Below, piece by piece: positions 23,525 through 34,804 of a stretch of DNA of 64,000 bases. The position numbers were made by a program, and so were the translations under genes. The notes beneath the pieces are model-generated. The model saw only the letters and a program-made list of their open reading frames with translations, did not search any database and was not told the DNA's origin. The DNA comes from Reticulascus tulasneorum. Taxonomy: Eukaryota; Ascomycota; Sordariomycetes; Glomerellales; Reticulascaceae. The stretch covers positions 1,302,001 through 1,366,000 of the forward strand of contig LSAX01000002.1 of assembly GCA_001557505.1 (NCBI GenBank). Direction: 5' to 3'. Within the stretch, counting starts at the first letter, position 1; each line of letters starts with the position of its first letter.

Positions 23525-24652
23525 ACTACTATAGGCTATACAATAAAAGGTATCAACGGAATGGATGTGCTTGTCGTCTTTGGTATTGCACAAGAGCACC
23601 ACTTTGACATGTGAAAAATAAGGGGAGGATATTTGATAAAAGAAGGAAGCGCCATTAGATTGGATGCCAGGTACTAACCAAAACTTCTTCAACAAGTAGC
23701 TAGCACCCTTGTTGTTGTTCAGGAAAGGGGACAGTATATATCGTAGCCCATTTGCCTTTGCAATATCTGAATCTTGGTCCTGCGAAAGAACCGACTGATG
23801 TTGGATGAAGTATTGGGCTACATCAACTTTCGTGGAGCTCCCATGTTGACAGTAACCCTTCTTTTCGACCTGGACATCGGCCTCGGACATATAAGTGCAA
23901 CGTGGCCTGATGATATGCTGCTCAAGTAATGTATATATCCAACAATAACATATTCGGCGCTGGCAGAGATGATGTGAAGGCAAGCTTCGTCGTAATGGCG
24001 TGGATGTCTTGCGGCTTTGCAGCCATGGCAACCTGCTACCTCCAGGTTGTACTCAATTCTCGCAGTCAATATGCCTCTCCCATGAATATAATAGAATTCA
24101 CACAAAGTGTAGTATGCTTGGAATCTTGGCCGCTACAACCAGACGCCGAGACTCAGCGGTTAAGGGTCATTTATGATCCTTCCACACTTGATCGACCGTA
24201 TTGGCAACCTAGTCACAAGGAAGGTTGATAATGTTGGGACAGTGCCCTATACATTGTCTACTTCGTCCCGCAATTGAGGAGTTTTCGATAGTTTTGCTGG
24301 GTGATGTAAAGGATCAAGTCTAAGCACGTTGCTTCAAAGATAGTTATAGGTGTGGGTGAGCAAACTCATCCCCTTGTTTTGTGCATGCATGTCCATGCGG
24401 CTAGTGGTGGGGCAAGCAAGCCAAGTTTGTGTGCAAACGGAGAACGCCTGGTATACTTAATGACATTCTGCCGATTCTAGCTATCAAAATTGGCAAACTC
24501 TTCTCACAATTTCTACTTGGCTGATCCAGCAATACGTTACATTGACTAGCGGTAATTATTCAGACTCTGCAGCTCAGATATACCGAAGCTTCAAGATCCG
24601 GAGTGTTTGCTGGTCTTCTGGAGCAGACGGCGAGGTGCGCCGGCTCATGGTA
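23525..24652. other. Intergenic, promoter of the cyclo-ligase gene
   Basis: No supported gene. ORFs of up to 211 codons on the minus strand (23396-24031) partly overlap the upstream gene and show no family motif. Confidence 0.5.
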
Positions 24653-25449
24653 ATGAGTCAATCACTGTCGGCTGCAAAGCAGCAATTGCGGGCTCTCATG
24701 AAACAGAAGCTTGCAAATGTTAGTCATGAATCAGTGATAAGCCAAAGTATGAATTCTGCTTTTCATTTATAGACAAATAAACTCATGTGGTTCTCTCAGG
24801 TCGGATCGTCTTTGATGCATTGAAGACTTTTGAACCTTACGTAGATGCCAAGCGCATCAGCATTTTCCTATCAATGCCGTCAGGAGAGATACAGACTGAT
24901 GCAATTGTGCGGGATGCACTCTCGGCCGGCAAGCAGGTCTACGTCCCGTATTTACATCGATCCCCATTCCCACCAGGAGAGGCACCGCCAAGGGTGATGG
25001 ACATGGTGCACCTTAAAAGCATTCAGGACTATGAATCACTTCAGCGGGACAAATGGGGTATTCCGAGCATTGACCCGGCAACAGTCCATGACCGACAGCG
25101 AATCCTTGGTGGCCCAGATATTCACAGGTCAGATTTATCCTCGCTAGATATGATCCTCATGCCCGGCGTTGCCTTTGATGTAGAGAGCGAAACGGGAGGG
25201 CTCAGGAGAGTTGGTCATGGCAAAGGATTCTATGATCTATTCATCGAGCGGTACTCTACCAAAGCAGAGGGAAAGCATCTCAACGAAAACCATCCAGTAT
25301 TGCTCTGTGGGCTAGCCCTCGCAGAGCAATTCCTTTCATCACCCTCAGATAGCCCTGTGCCTGTTGGACCGCATGACCGCAAACTCCATGGCCTGATTTT
25401 GGGAAACGGAGAGATCAAGGTATCGGCAGATAGTCCAGTAGACACATAA
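24653..25449 (+). CDS. FAU1: 5-formyltetrahydrofolate cyclo-ligase
   Basis: Join 24653..24746, 24800..25449 gives 247 residues; the 53-base intron is phase 1. A second in-frame ATG lies six bases upstream at 24647. The enzyme (methenyl-THF synthetase) uses ATP to convert 5-formyl-THF to 5,10-methenyl-THF in folate recycling. Family marks: N-terminal AAKQQLRALMKQKL, the substrate loop near ISIFLSMPSGEIQT, YVPYLHR, and the nucleotide-binding block MPGVAFD...RVGHGKGFYD at about residues 150-178. The length is typical of fungal members. It is convergent with the SmE gene, with only 82 bases between the stops, so the 3' UTRs probably overlap. Confidence 0.93.
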
Positions 25450-25531
25450 CCTGCGCTTGCCTTCCGATTCCACGAATTTTCCTTGGTATCAACTTTTGTC
25501 CCGCCACGTTCCATGCCCAACTCCGACCACC

Positions 25532-25931
25532 CTAACCATTTAGACTTTGAATCAAGGAAACGTTGTCGCCCTTCAGCAGTATTTGTCCTAAGGCTGCTAT
25601 TAGCAACTGCCAGGTTGGCGCCAAACACCGAACTTACCCAATGGCCTCCGGGATTCTTCCTTGTTGGTTTTTGTGATTTGCTTGACCTCGACCGCATCGT
25701 CAATGACGAGATTCATGAACTCGTCAAAGCCCTGAGAGCCACATTATTAGCTTGGATGGTCGACAAAAGCATAGGTATCCCAGCACGTACTCTGATCTTG
25801 CCTTCAATGCGGATAGCGAGCTGTTCATAGAGCCAAATCTGTACGGTCGTGTGGTTTTGAAGCAGTTTGAAGATGAGATTTATGGGTGGGAGCAACACCC
25901 TGCGACCTCCACCACCTCCTCGACCGGTCAT
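25532..25931 (-). CDS. SME1: Small nuclear ribonucleoprotein E (SmE)
   Basis: Join complement(25532..25587, 25638..25731, 25791..25931) gives 96 residues. Introns are 59 bases (GTACGT...CAG, phase 0) and 50 bases (GTAAGT...TAG, phase 1). The product starts MTGRGGGGGRRVLLPPINL. The Sm1 motif is visible as QIWLYEQLAIRIEGKI...GFDEFMNLVIDDA and the Sm2 motif as LGQILLKGDNVSLIQ, ending SLNG, all as in SmE orthologues. SmE is one of the seven Sm-ring proteins of the U1, U2, U4 and U5 snRNPs. The exons are short, so they are hidden under longer frames on the other strand. It shares a 587-base divergent promoter region with MTR10. Confidence 0.96.
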
Positions 25932-26518
25932 ATTGGCGAGAATGAGCTTGAATTGGTGTTGGCAAAGGCAGAGTCCTCGACGTCGTCTGGGACTTTAAGT
26001 TTGGCACAAAAGAGCTTCGCTGATAAACTGTTGACTTGATCGTGATAGCCTGCGCGAGGTGGTAGCCCAGCCTGCAGAAAATTGGACGGAGCGGAATATC
26101 AAATCTCCGCCCACTGCTGACTACCACAGGCGCGGGGTCGGTCCGTGCGATGGTGCCAGGGCAAGCCACAGCACCCAAGTTAACGGGTTCTGTTGCCTGT
26201 CGTGCGTGCCTGTGCCCGCTGTCCCGCCAGCCTGACGTTAAGTTCCCTTTATTTTCCTACATCCCACCATCCAAGCTTTTCGAGGGGCATTGTTACCTCA
26301 CCTCGCAGAGCCTCCCTGTCTTGATCGCAAGAGGCGTGATTCCCTTCTCTGAAATCCGATCTTGTCTCCGTATTTTATCACCCCCTCTCTATTTCCTGAT
26401 ACTCCTGCGAATACCGTTTGCGACGTCATATGTGGCTCGTCCTGCAGTGACTCGCCGATTACGCTGTAGCCCACCTCCACGACCGATCAGGCCTCCCACT
26501 GTCCTATTGACTGGCATC
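25932..26518. other. Divergent promoter between SmE and MTR10
   Basis: No gene. It is pyrimidine-rich on the plus strand toward the MTR10 start, as in many fungal housekeeping promoters. Both flanking genes act in RNA biology, so co-regulation is possible but not shown. Confidence 0.6.
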
Positions 26519-29500
26519 ATGGCTACGAACGGTGCGCATGAGGCATTTGCGCCTCAGGATGTCCTCGCAGCTATGCTTACCATGCGGGGTGGGGAGCAGG
26601 AAACAAAGAAGAAAGCACACGAGTTTTTGGAGAGATTCCAGAAATCGGTCAGAAATATCGCGACTCGTGTCTTGCATGAGCATCACACTGACTTTATTCT
26701 AGCAAGATGCTTGGGGAACCACCATTGGAATTTTGCAGTCCTCGGCGGAGCCTGAGGCGAAGCTCTTTGCAGCTACTACCCTCAAGGGAAAGGTCGATGA
26801 CCCAAAGCTAGATTACACATGTAACACTGAGCTAACAGCGCATATAGATAACATATGACTTATCCACGCAAGTCCCCGAAACCGAGCTGCCTGCTCTTCG
26901 GAACCAGATATTACTCCTACTCAAGCACTTCGCGACTGGCCCGAAGCCTATCCGAGTACAGCTCTGTGTGTGCTTGGCAATACTGGCTATACAGATGAAG
27001 GAATGGAAGGATGTTCTCTCCACCGTGGTGTCAGCTCTCAGTGGTAATGTTGAAAGCCACGCCGCCATCTTGGATTTTCTCCGAGTTCTCCCGGAAGAAG
27101 TTACTGAAGGGCGCAAAATCACCTTGACTGTATGTGGACCACGGCACTGTCGACTGGCCTCTCCTCTCCCGAGACGTTCTTTGGTTCGGTCGATATCAGC
27201 AAGGATTAGAGTCTAATAGGTTATGACAGGAAGAAGAGCTCACTCAACGGACTAAGGAGCTTTTGAGCGACAGCGCAGGCCAGGTTGTGCAGCTCCTGAT
27301 CAGCTATGCACAATCATCTCGTAAGTACCATCCGGCAAACTCGATTTCTGCGATGCTAACCACATCTCGGTTAGCTGCTGCCGCACAGAATCCTCAGTTG
27401 ATGGAATGCATAACTTCCTGGCTGCGTGAGGTCCCGGTCAGTACTATTGTCAACTCACCACTCCTCAACATCATCTTCAATGGTGTAGAAAGCGAGCAGG
27501 CCTACCAAGAGGCTGCAGAGTGCTTGTGCACGATATTTAGGGAAACAGCAGATGTGGACGACAACCTCGAAACGATCCAAATTCTGTTGCCTCGAGTTAT
27601 CCAACTCCGTCCGCGCATTCAAAAAATCGTGGAGGAGGATGATACCGAAGCTTACAAGGCCCTGACCAAAATATTTTCGCTGGCTGCGGAAGCCTGGGTC
27701 GTGGCTATCGCTCGTGAGCCAACAGCTTTCCGACCATTGGTGGATGCTGTGATGGAATGTGCGGCCAGGGACAAGGATCGGGATGTCATCGAGCACACAT
27801 TCCACTTTTGGTACGAACTCAAGCAGTATCTTGTACTGGAGAGGTACATCCAAGCGCGGTTGGAGCTGGTTGATGTCTACTCGAAGCTCGTGGATATCCT
27901 GCTCAAGCACTTGGAGTATCCCCAATCGGAGACCGGAAACGAGAAAGATCTTTTCGACGGCGATCGTGAGCAGGAAGAAAGGTTCAGAGAGTTCCGGCAC
28001 CAGATGGGAGACACGCTGAAGGATTCCTGCGAAGTCATGGGGGTTACCGACTGCCTGACCAAGGTACTCCATGCCATCAAGTTATGGACCCAAACATATG
28101 GGAATCAAATCACAGAGACCTCGGTACCCCATTGGCAACAGCTTGAGGCACCCCTATTCGCCATGCGCGCAATGGGCCAAATGGTGGAGAAAGATGAGAA
28201 CATTGTGCTACCACAGCTAATGCCCCTTCTTGTTCGCATTCCCAGCCACGAGAAGCTCCAATTTGCAACAATCATGGTTTTAGGACGGTACACCGAATGG
28301 ACTTCTGCACACCCCGAGTTTTTGGAGCCACAATTCAACTATATTGTGTCTGCCTTCCAAACCGACTCGAAAGAAATTGTCAGAGCAGCGGCGATGGCCA
28401 TCAAGTATTTCTGCACTGATTGCAAACTCCTTCTGAGCGGGCAAGTTGTGCAGATGCAAACCTTTTACGACCAGATCCTCGACAAGCTTCCGGACCAGAG
28501 CCAGGAAGAAATGACTGAAGGCGTTGCGAGTGTCGTTGCTGCACAGCCGTCGGAAGAGATCTACAAGCTGCTGAAGCTGTACTGCGACCCACTGGTACAA
28601 AGATTGATGACGAAAGCTAATAATGCCACCGACGAGCCGGGCAAAATAGCTCTTGCCGGTAAGATGGCTTGTTAGTGTCGGTCATGGACGTTTTGCTAAT
28701 ATACCTCGCAGATCACCTACTTCTTCTTACCATTTTCGTCCAAAACGTTGTGCCATACGTCAATCCCGGCGAAGAGAACCCGGCCGTCAAGTACTGGCAG
28801 GAAGTCTTCCCCATTCTGGCGACCATTCTCGACAATTTCCTGGACTTCTTCCCAATTTGTGAGAGAATCTGCAGATGCTGGCGCAATATGATCATATCAT
28901 ACAGAACGGCAATGACACCGCTCCTGCCTGAGATGGCAAACAAGCTCGCCACGGGTTTCGCAGCCTCGCGGCAAGGGGCTTTCCTCTGGGTCACGGCAGC
29001 GATACTTAGAGAGTTCTCCGAGGATCGGGAGCACGTGGATCACCAAATCACGGAGAGCATCTATGCTTTCTTCGAAGCTCAGACGACGACTGTGTTGCGA
29101 GTCATGAGCGATCTCCAACCTAGAGAGCTACCCGATGTCATTGAGGACTTCTTTCGCCTGCTCATTGACGCCTTACTGTATTATCCAGCCAAGCTCATTC
29201 CCTCGGAGCTGCTTAGACCTATATTCGAAGGCGCAACCTACGCATTGACGTTGGAGCAACGCGAACCCTTGTCCGCAACGCTTCATTTCCTCCGCGATCT
29301 CCTCACATATGGTGGCGACAATCCTGCAACATCAGATGCCCTCCCCCCAGCGATTGCCGCTCAAATGAGGGAAATTGTCAAGACCCTATTGATCAGCCAC
29401 GGAGAAAAGCTGGTGAAGCAAGTCATGGCCGGCATGATGATCACGTTCCCGCGAGATTGCTTTGCTGACGGTAGTGGCGTCCTGCTGGCGATGTTCGAGC

Positions 29501-29751
29501 TTCTGCCGGCTCAGACGACCACCTGGGTCGACCGAACAATTCACATGCTGCCACAAGGAACTGTGACCCCCGTTGAGGCCAGTCGGCTAATGACCAAAAT
29601 CAAGGAGCGACTGAGCGGCACCGACCAAAGCGGGCTGAGACAAGTCCGCTCGCTCTTGCAAGACTTTACCAACACGTACCGGCGACGCTACGTCGCTCCT
29701 CGTGATGGTCTTGGGCAGCTCGAGGCAGCTCGTTTTCACTTTGCGGGTTAG
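26519..29751 (+). CDS. MTR10: Importin-beta family nuclear import receptor Mtr10 (transportin-3/SR type)
   Basis: Join 26519..26647, 26703..26792, 26848..27129, 27230..27320, 27375..28658, 28712..29751 gives 971 residues, matching the family length. The N-terminus (APQDVLAAMLTMRGGEQETKKKAHEFLERFQKS|QDAWGTTIGIL) is the importin-beta N-terminal repeat, followed by the Xpo1-like domain (QILLLLKHFATGPKPIRVQLCVCLAILAI). The rest is alpha-helical HEAT repeats, and the C-terminus FTNTYRRRYVAPRDGLGQL is family-like. Mtr10 carries SR-like mRNA-binding proteins such as Npl3 into the nucleus and in yeast also affects tRNA retrograde import. The fourth intron (27321-27374) is 54 bases with no stop, so unspliced mRNA would stay in frame; its GTAAGT, GCTAAC and TTAG marks support splicing. 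Confidence 0.95.
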
Positions 29752-30776
29752 GAGATACCAAGATCCGTATCGAGCTTGCTTGTTTGTTAGTTTGGTGGAA
29801 GGAAAAGGCCAAGAGAGTCACACTTATATCTGGCTTACGTCTGCCATCAGTCAAAGTATTTTGGCATTTTTGGGGGGACTGGAATGACACCGGCAATGGG
29901 ACTGGGGGAATGGTGGAAGGGGGGAAGACGATGGGGCATTATTCATCACGCTCGACAAGATACTCGACTTCTTGCGACGACATGTGGTGCCAGGGATCCG
30001 CCGTGTCACTCCTTTTATCCAAGGGATCGAGGTGAACGGACGGATGGCCTGGAAGGGTAGGCGATTAGGTGTACGTAGAGGATGCGGCAGATCAGTAGCA
30101 GCTATACCACATACATTAGACCTCAAAGTTAAGAGACTTAATATGGGCAGTCTCGGCCTATTTCGCAGTCAATCAGCCGTCTACAAGACCGATTTCTCAT
30201 TGCTCGATGGGAAACAAAGCTGTGCAATTTAAGCTGCCAACAATGTCCCCTTCCTGCATCTGCCATTGGACTTTTCAGTACCGTCGTGGTAGTTGAGACC
30301 AGTGAGTGAATTCAAGCACAGATCGACACGGCCATTCCTCAGCGTCTCAATCACCCACCCTAGACAATAAGCTTCGAATGAGGCAGTGTTGAGTTTCTTG
30401 CTAGATGCTTATCTTTATACTTGAAAGATAACAGACCACTGGGAGGACATGCTTTGCAAAGTACCACTTGGTAGTGAGTTTGTAAGGTGAATCTCAGAAG
30501 CCTGCAGACGAAGAAGCATTGGCACGCCCTTGGCTAGCCTCGAAGACATTTGTGGGGAGTGGGGGTTTGAGATCGCATTCTGGGGTCACACAACTACTCC
30601 GAGGGAAGTGTGTCATCCGTATTAAAAACACCCCATCTTTCGTTGAGGTGGTTAAGCTTCCCTGCCAAGAAGTTGATTGGAAAGTAATTCATTGCTTAGA
30701 GGAGACGAATTCATACCTAGTGTCTCACCTTTGAATACTCAACAAGCTTCAGCACAGGAAGCAAGTTGGAGGCAAC
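29752..30776. other. Intergenic between MTR10 and the GNAT gene
   Basis: No supported gene; short mirrored ORFs only. It contains the MTR10 3' UTR and the promoter of the acetyltransferase gene. Confidence 0.55.
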
Positions 30777-31684
30777 ATGGCGTCAAACAAGGTCGTGCTG
30801 ATCCCTTGGGATGTTAAATCCGAACAACACCTCGCGCGCATGAGGGACCAGCGCCTGGCGTGTGGATGGAGGATAGAGGAGGTACCCGAGTGGGAAGATA
30901 AGCAGGTGAAGGGGACGAAGTTCATGTACTGGATTGTACGTTTCGCCCATCTACTGTCGCAAGTGTCACACTGAGATCGGATTCGACTGACACAGTCTGG
31001 CAGGCTCTGGCAGATGATCTGGAAGGCCGTGACAAGTTGTTGGAGACGTACTTTGCCAAGTACCCCAAAGTCAGGAAAGTCGCCGTCTCAGCAACTCGTG
31101 TAACTAAAATGTTTGTAGGAGAAAATTCCCTTGAAGGACACATTGGATGAGATGCGGTTCACGCCGAGGACGCCTACCAACAAGGAGTTCTTCCCAATAG
31201 GCCATCTGGGTCTAGAGAAGCAGCGAGACACTGACGCACGGCTCAAACTTCCCACGCACGGAGTCTACTGGATTACATCCCTCTATGTCTCTTGGGCCAT
31301 CCAGGGCGGAGGTTTCGGACGAGCCGCAATGGGGCAGCTCGAGAAACTGGCTGCTGATGTGCCGTTTTTTGGCACAGACATGGTTCTAGATACCTTGCAA
31401 AAAGAGTTCCAATTGAGCCCGGAGCTTAGCAAGGCACTGTTTGAAGACCGTGGCCATCCGACCCCTAAAGTGAGGGCATTTCCAAGGCTGAACTAGAGAC
31501 GAAAGTGTCTTCCATAATGCTGACGATTCTCCAGATACTGTTCTCTAATGAGGAGTGGTTTACCAGGCAGGGCTACGAAATCTTTTACAAGGAGAAGGAT
31601 GGCTACGCGTGGCCATCACCCGCCGACGAGACCAAGACAATCATGGTGCCACTGGTCTACTTGAAAAAGACAATTGCCGAGTGA
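30777..31684 (+). CDS. GNAT-family N-acetyltransferase
   Basis: Join 30777..30935, 31004..31069, 31119..31469, 31535..31684 gives 241 residues; all introns are phase 0. The acetyl-CoA-binding motif A is visible at about residues 128-146: ITSLYVSWAIQGGGFGRAAM, with the Q-x-x-G-x-G/A-type loop QGGGFGR at 137-143. A C-terminal motif follows: WFTRQGYEIFYKEKDGY, the usual GNAT G-Y-x-x-[FY] end. The N-terminal part (VVLIPWDVKSEQHLARMRDQRLACGW) is a conserved front block of a fungal GNAT subgroup. The substrate cannot be read from the sequence. Confidence 0.85.
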
Positions 31685-32904
31685 GGTTGGAAATGTCGAG
31701 GGACTGGAATAAAGTGCCGCGCCAATGTTCGAGTCATGGGCTCAGGATGCCGTGGGTTGCATATCGCGTTTGCTGAATAAAGAACCCGTTTTTGCTGAAA
31801 GGTGTGGCATCGTCGATAGATAAGGTGAGCAGATGCTTGGGAAACAGTCGATGCTATTGACGCCGTGATTGGTCGAGGAGCAATTACACCTATGCACCGA
31901 AGTGGAAGTGGTGTATGGGATGCTGCTGTGTAGCGTGTTCGTCTGGCGATTCCGACTACGTACTACAAATAGTCTTGACAAGCATGACGGGTTGCAGTGA
32001 TGCAATGGCAAACCCTCTTGGTCAATGAGAGATGACAACGCATCCCCCAGACCCAGAGTCGACATATGTGGCTCTTCCGCTTTTGCAGGACCGGTAGGCT
32101 AGTCTCTCCTCGACGACGATGCATGCCCTCGCGGCGAGTCGCGAAGTGGGATCAATGGGAGAATAGACAGACGAGAGAGCCGTCAGATGATTCGTATCAG
32201 CCGTTGGGTTGCATGCATGGCGAAGAGGTCGGGTCGCAACGCCTTCGCATTCGTCAATGGTGAACTAGACGGAAGAGACTTATGCAGAACAAGTCATCCA
32301 GGCAGGCAGGCGAGGCAGCCTCTCAGAAGCCGAGAATGACGCTGCACCACGATACTGGACGACGTGAGTGGCGCCGAGGGTCCAAAGAACACCTCCCGTC
32401 CCAATTAGCGGGTCGGGCAGGCCATCAGCACCCACCCACTGTACTACGTAGCCCAGAAAAGCCCCCCACCACGACCCTGCGGCTCACATGATATCGCGGC
32501 TGGGCCCCCTGCAACGACCTGCAAAAGACCTGCAAAGACCTGCAAGCTTTTGACGCGACGGGGCCCAAAAAGCGAGGCTTGCCAGTGGGACGAACACCTA
32601 CCAGTCGACAAAACACTGATTGGGCTTGCACATCTGCATCCCCCCAGCCCTCCGATCGTCGCAACCCAACCCAACCCTTTCAGACGTTTTGCGCTCAGCC
32701 GTTGATTCGACAGACCCTTCCCTGGTGGGACAGCTCATGATATTTACTCTCCGGCCCTGCTTCTGCCAGCTGGTGTCCTGTTGACACTTTTCGCGTTTTG
32801 ACATGACAACTGCGGAACTGCTGGCTCCATAGAACCCGCCCTCTTCCCTACTCAGACCCTCGCACCTGCCCTCGACGCGACGACAACACGGTGCACGCTT
32901 CTTC
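31685..32904. other. Intergenic, promoter of the Ecm11-domain gene
   Basis: No supported gene. Four near-copies of GACCTGCAAA lie in tandem at about 32508-32550. The last 100 bases before 32905 look like a 5' leader. Confidence 0.5.
32508..32550. repeat. Short tandem repeat of GACCTGCAAA-like units
   Basis: Successive units read ctgcaac, gacctgcaaaa, gacctgcaaa and gacctgcaag. This is a four-fold direct repeat about 350 bases upstream of the Ecm11-type gene. Confidence 0.75.
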
Positions 32905-34509
32905 ATGCCTTTATCACCACGGCCACTGAGCCTGTTCTCTTCGCTGAAACTCAGGGCGAGTAAACAAAACGTCGGCGGTGCCAGCTCGGCAAGGGACGCG
33001 CCCACTATCAGCGCGCCGATAGCATTATCGGACGCCATGCCGCCCAGTAACCTGAGCAGGATGCAGCAGTATGCTCGGTCGGGGTCGTTGGACTCGGGAA
33101 TCCCCCTTGGGAGCGGTGGCAATGTTAGGAGTCAGGCCATGCAACAGCGGGCGGACACGCCTCAAGTCTTTCCAACCTCACCACCACCAAGTGCACCCTC
33201 ACGTCAAGCCATAGCCGAGACAGCGAAGCTTCCCGTACCGAAGGCCACGACTGGACGATATGCCGGGACTCATCTTCGTCAGCCCAGCCAATCCAGCCTC
33301 CCTCACCCTCAACCCGCACCTCTCCACTCCCCTCCACACCCGCCACATGCCTCCCCGCCCATGCGTCGTGCCCGAACCAACTCCCAGGATCGTGGAGGTG
33401 CCATATGGGCGGCGGACTCGACGTTGGGTAGCCCTTTCACCTCGCCTGGAAGTCTTGCCGAGTCGGGACGCCTCGAGCGGTATAACGACCGAAGAGACGA
33501 CCACGTACGCTCGCCACCTCGAAACCTTGAGAGAAGCAAGCGGGCAAGCGAAGAGCTTTCCCCTTTCATCATTGGCAAGGATGGCATGATGACGGTGCTG
33601 GCTCCGCACCCTGGACCGAGTGCCACCACCATAAATACCAGCGTGCAGAGCGGCACCTTGGCCGAAGCTGCTGTCCTGCAAGATTATCAACGAGACCCTG
33701 CATACCCGTCTCAGAACCCCATCCGGACCAAGCTGCCCATCCACAACGCCAAGCTGAGGAGATCATATATTGAGCACGAGGGACGCTATGCCGACGAGGA
33801 TGAGATGATATCTTCGTCTCCCACATACGAAAGTGCAAGAAACGGGTTCGAACGCCGCATCAAGAAGGAGGAGAGAGCACTGGAACCACAACGATCGACA
33901 CTGTTTCAGGAAGACTTTGAAATCTCCGGGAGCCTCCAAAGCGATTATCCCTATTCAGAAGAGAATCACGGCACCCCGCGAGCCAGTGTCAAGAAGCAAC
34001 CAGCGAAGGAGAACACTCTTCTGGAAAGCTCCATCCCCGCGGCAATGAGCTCCCGCATGGAACAAACGACTAGGAAGCGCCGCCGCAACAGCTGCGATTA
34101 CGACGACAACGCCCTTACGGCGATGAAGTACTCAGAGCTTCGAGACCAGTCTTTCGATCTCGACCCGACGAAGCCTGGCATCCACCCAGTTAGTGCTTCG
34201 GCGGGTGCCGGCCTGCCGGACAAGCTGCATCATTACAAAAATCAGAGAGAGTCGGAACAGAAGTATTTCTTCACACAAATGCCGGTCGCCGATTGGGAGC
34301 GATCAGGCGACTGGTTCCTGGAGCAATTTGGAGCCGTCACGCAGAAGCTGAAGGAGGCTCGACATGCGAAAAGGGCCATGGTGGAGAAGTTCGAAACGGA
34401 GATTGCGAATAGAGAAGACGCTGTACGTCTCCGGACCGAGAACATTAATAAGAAACTCGAGAAGATCAAGCATAAGGGAGAGGACATGTTGGCGGACAAG
34501 GACATCTGA
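32905..34509 (+). CDS. Ecm11-domain protein
   Basis: Single exon, 534 residues from the ATG at 32905; a second plausible start is the ATG at 33037 (MPPSNLSRMQQ). The first about 420 residues are disordered, rich in Ser, Pro, Arg and Gln. The C-terminal about 100 residues match the fungal ECM11 domain: FFTQMPVADWERSGDWFLEQ, then the long helix that begins FGAVTQKLKEARHAKRAM and continues charged to the end. In budding yeast Ecm11 is a SUMOylated central-element component of the synaptonemal complex that works with Gmc2. In filamentous fungi the domain is common but less studied, so a meiotic role is inference. KKRRRNS-like basic clusters could serve as nuclear signals. Confidence 0.75.
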   Translation: MPLSPRPLSLFSSLKLRASKQNVGGASSARDAPTISAPIALSDAMPPSNLSRMQQYARSGSLDSGIPLGSGGNVRSQAMQQRADTPQVFPTSPPPSAPSRQAIAETAKLPVPKATTGRYAGTHLRQPSQSSLPHPQPAPLHSPPHPPHASPPMRRARTNSQDRGGAIWAADSTLGSPFTSPGSLAESGRLERYNDRRDDHVRSPPRNLERSKRASEELSPFIIGKDGMMTVLAPHPGPSATTINTSVQSGTLAEAAVLQDYQRDPAYPSQNPIRTKLPIHNAKLRRSYIEHEGRYADEDEMISSSPTYESARNGFERRIKKEERALEPQRSTLFQEDFEISGSLQSDYPYSEENHGTPRASVKKQPAKENTLLESSIPAAMSSRMEQTTRKRRRNSCDYDDNALTAMKYSELRDQSFDLDPTKPGIHPVSASAGAGLPDKLHHYKNQRESEQKYFFTQMPVADWERSGDWFLEQFGAVTQKLKEARHAKRAMVEKFETEIANREDAVRLRTENINKKLEKIKHKGEDMLADKDI

Positions 34510-34804
34510 AATAGACCAGGCCACGGATCACGAGTCTTACGACCGCATTTTTCGAGGAGTTTTGTGGACAAATTCACCAGGGGTGTGATGGCAATTTATT
34601 TTCTTCTTGTTCCGGGCCGGCTTGAAACGAAATATGACTTTACGAAACATTTGTATTCTAGAATTACGATTATGACGACTTATGATATGAGGACTACTCT
34701 AGCATCTGGTGATGCGGCCCTCCCAGGCAAGAGATAAAGGCTCACAGCGCCGCTTCTAGATGGCTCCTCACTCGGTGCCCTTGCACTAGAGTCAGTTGAT
34801 AGCT

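Noticed and set aside
23396..24031. 211-codon minus-strand ORF
   Set aside because: Overlaps the end of a real plus-strand gene and shows no family motif or coherent composition.
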